From CAIYHK01 sp964638795 (GTDB lineage: Bacteria > Actinomycetota > Acidimicrobiia > Acidimicrobiales > Ilumatobacteraceae): a stretch of 43,233 bases of DNA. This document shows, one piece after another, positions 42,479 to 43,233 of this stretch. The DNA is taken from positions 1-43,233 of the forward strand of contig CAZXAX010000010.1 in assembly GCA_964638795.1 (NCBI GenBank), in the 5' to 3' direction. Position 1 is the first letter of the stretch. Each line of letters opens with the position of its first letter. The position numbers and the translations under genes were made by a program. The notes under the pieces were generated by a model, which saw only the letters and a program-made list of their open reading frames with translations, was not told the DNA's origin and searched no databases.

Positions 42479-43233
42479 TCACGCCCGGATGGGCATGATG
42501 AAGTAGCTGTAGTCCTCGTTGTCTGCGGCCCACACCGCTGCAGGCGAGCGGGAGTCCTTCATCGCAATGCGCACATACTCGGTTTCGACAACTTCGATAC
42601 CGGCCATCAAGTAATCCACGTTGAAAGTGATTGAAAGATCAACGCCTGTGTATTCAGCGTCGAGGTCCTCCTCGGTGCGGCCGAGATCGCGGTCTGCGGC
42701 TTCCATCCGCACTCCAGATTCACTTAGGTGCAACTTCAACCCAATGCTTGAGGGCAGAACGATTTTGCCGCGGCGGAGTGCCTCAAGGATCAACTCGCGA
42801 TTGACCGTAAGGGTGTTCGGATACTGAGCGTCCAAAAACATTTTTGGATCCGGAAGTGAGCCGTTGATTGTGCGCGTGGTCAAACTCGCAGTTCCTGTGA
42901 TGAAAGTGATGGTTGGATCAGCCCAACGAATCACGAGGTCTTTACTCAAAGGCAACATGCGCTCAAGTTCGGTTAGCGCACGCCCCGGGACCAAAACCTT
43001 TTCTCCAACCGCGAGAATCTTGCTGTGCGGAAGTTTGCGCAAAGCCATTCGGAAGTTGTCGGTTGCTGCGAGGCGAACCCCATCAGCGTCATGCGATATC
43101 TGTACTCCGCGGTACGGGTGATCATCTTGATTTTTTACCGTGCGCGCAACTTGACGCAGGGCATCAGCGAACTCTTCGGCGTCTGTACTTGTGTCGGGTG
43201 CAGCAGCTGGTGGCAGAACTTGGAAATCCTGGG
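42479..43233 (-). CDS. dnaN: DNA polymerase III beta subunit (sliding clamp), C-terminal part
   Basis: At least 250 residues; the gene runs off the right edge. The reading frame is open to the last base, and the ATG at 43048 is internal: the residues before it read GVRLAATDNFRMALRKLP, a conserved sliding-clamp segment. The end YFIMPIRA is the typical clamp C-terminus. The N-terminal domain and the start lie outside the window. Because the gene order is dnaA-dnaN-recF in this phylum, dnaA and the origin should follow to the right. Confidence 0.95.
   Translation of the reverse strand, partial: QDFQVLPPAAAPDTSTDAEEFADALRQVARTVKNQDDHPYRGVQISHDADGVRLAATDNFRMALRKLPHSKILAVGEKVLVPGRALTELERMLPLSKDLVIRWADPTITFITGTASLTTRTINGSLPDPKMFLDAQYPNTLTVNRELILEALRRGKIVLPSSIGLKLHLSESGVRMEAADRDLGRTEEDLDAEYTGVDLSITFNVDYLMAGIEVVETEYVRIAMKDSRSPAAVWAADNEDYSYFIMPIRA

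Noticed and set aside
1..43233. CRISPR arrays, insertion sequences, integrases or prophage genes
   Set aside because: No spaced direct repeats, transposase or integrase motifs were seen; the only exact repeat is the 55-bp assembly duplicate.

Overview
The window looks like the replication-origin-proximal part of an actinobacterial chromosome, most likely class Acidimicrobiia (an Ilumatobacter-type lineage). Signs are the moderate GC content, the actinobacterial gene set dnaN-recF-dciA-gyrB-gyrA-DUF3566-tRNA-Ile on one side and crgA / pabA / pknB / pbpA / rodA / pstP / fhaB / fhaA on the other, Thr-rich (TTTT) linkers, and DUF2510, DUF1003 and MgtE-N/CBS proteins. The class assignment is inference; the phylum is well supported. 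dnaN is cut by the right edge, so dnaA and oriC should lie just beyond base 43233. A 100-N scaffold gap inside pbpA shows that the sequence is a draft assembly, probably a metagenome or single-cell genome.

Layout. (a) 1-4060: tRNA-Arg, a secreted LysM/transglycosylase-like protein, then a translationally coupled cassette of a CmcJ/AsaB-type oxygenase, a sulfotransferase and a DUF1214 protein. (b) 4086-8574: two tRNA-Ser genes, pheA, larB-larC for the nickel-pincer cofactor, and a DsbB plus CPHC-thioredoxin pair. (c) 8619-17964: an ABC transporter pair, a DUF2510 protein, a metallo-beta-lactamase/Rieske fusion, an operon mgsA-gluQ-2OG oxygenase, a lipoprotein, trhO and a GT39-like membrane glycosyltransferase. 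(d) 17946-26199: tRNA-Leu and the growth and division block fhaA-fhaB-pstP-rodA-pbpA-pknB, then pabA and crgA. This block controls peptidoglycan synthesis through Ser/Thr phosphorylation; only one kinase (pknB) is present and there is no pknA. (e) 26283-31642: a zinc-ribbon membrane protein, thiolase, a ferredoxin-reductase-type flavoprotein with a divergent TetR regulator, a large secreted Ca-binding-like protein and tRNA-Ala. (f) 31743-36668: an MgtE-N/CBS protein, DUF1003, a Fur regulator, a Rossmann protein, a 44-residue microprotein, TerC, tRNA-Ile, DUF3566 and a TadE-like protein. (g) 36616-43233: gyrA, gyrB, dciA, recF, dnaN.

The genome is very compact. No gene-free stretch exceeds 300 bases, five convergent gene pairs overlap at their 3' ends, and many starts look leaderless, with a TANNNT hexamer 6-8 nt before the start codon. 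I see no insertion sequences, CRISPR arrays, rRNA or phage genes.

The most useful observations are these. The N gap is an assembly artefact: the same 55 bases flank it on both sides, and collapsing them restores a full-length PbpA. The oxygenase-sulfotransferase-DUF1214 cassette and the MBL-Rieske fusion are the best candidates for undescribed biochemistry.
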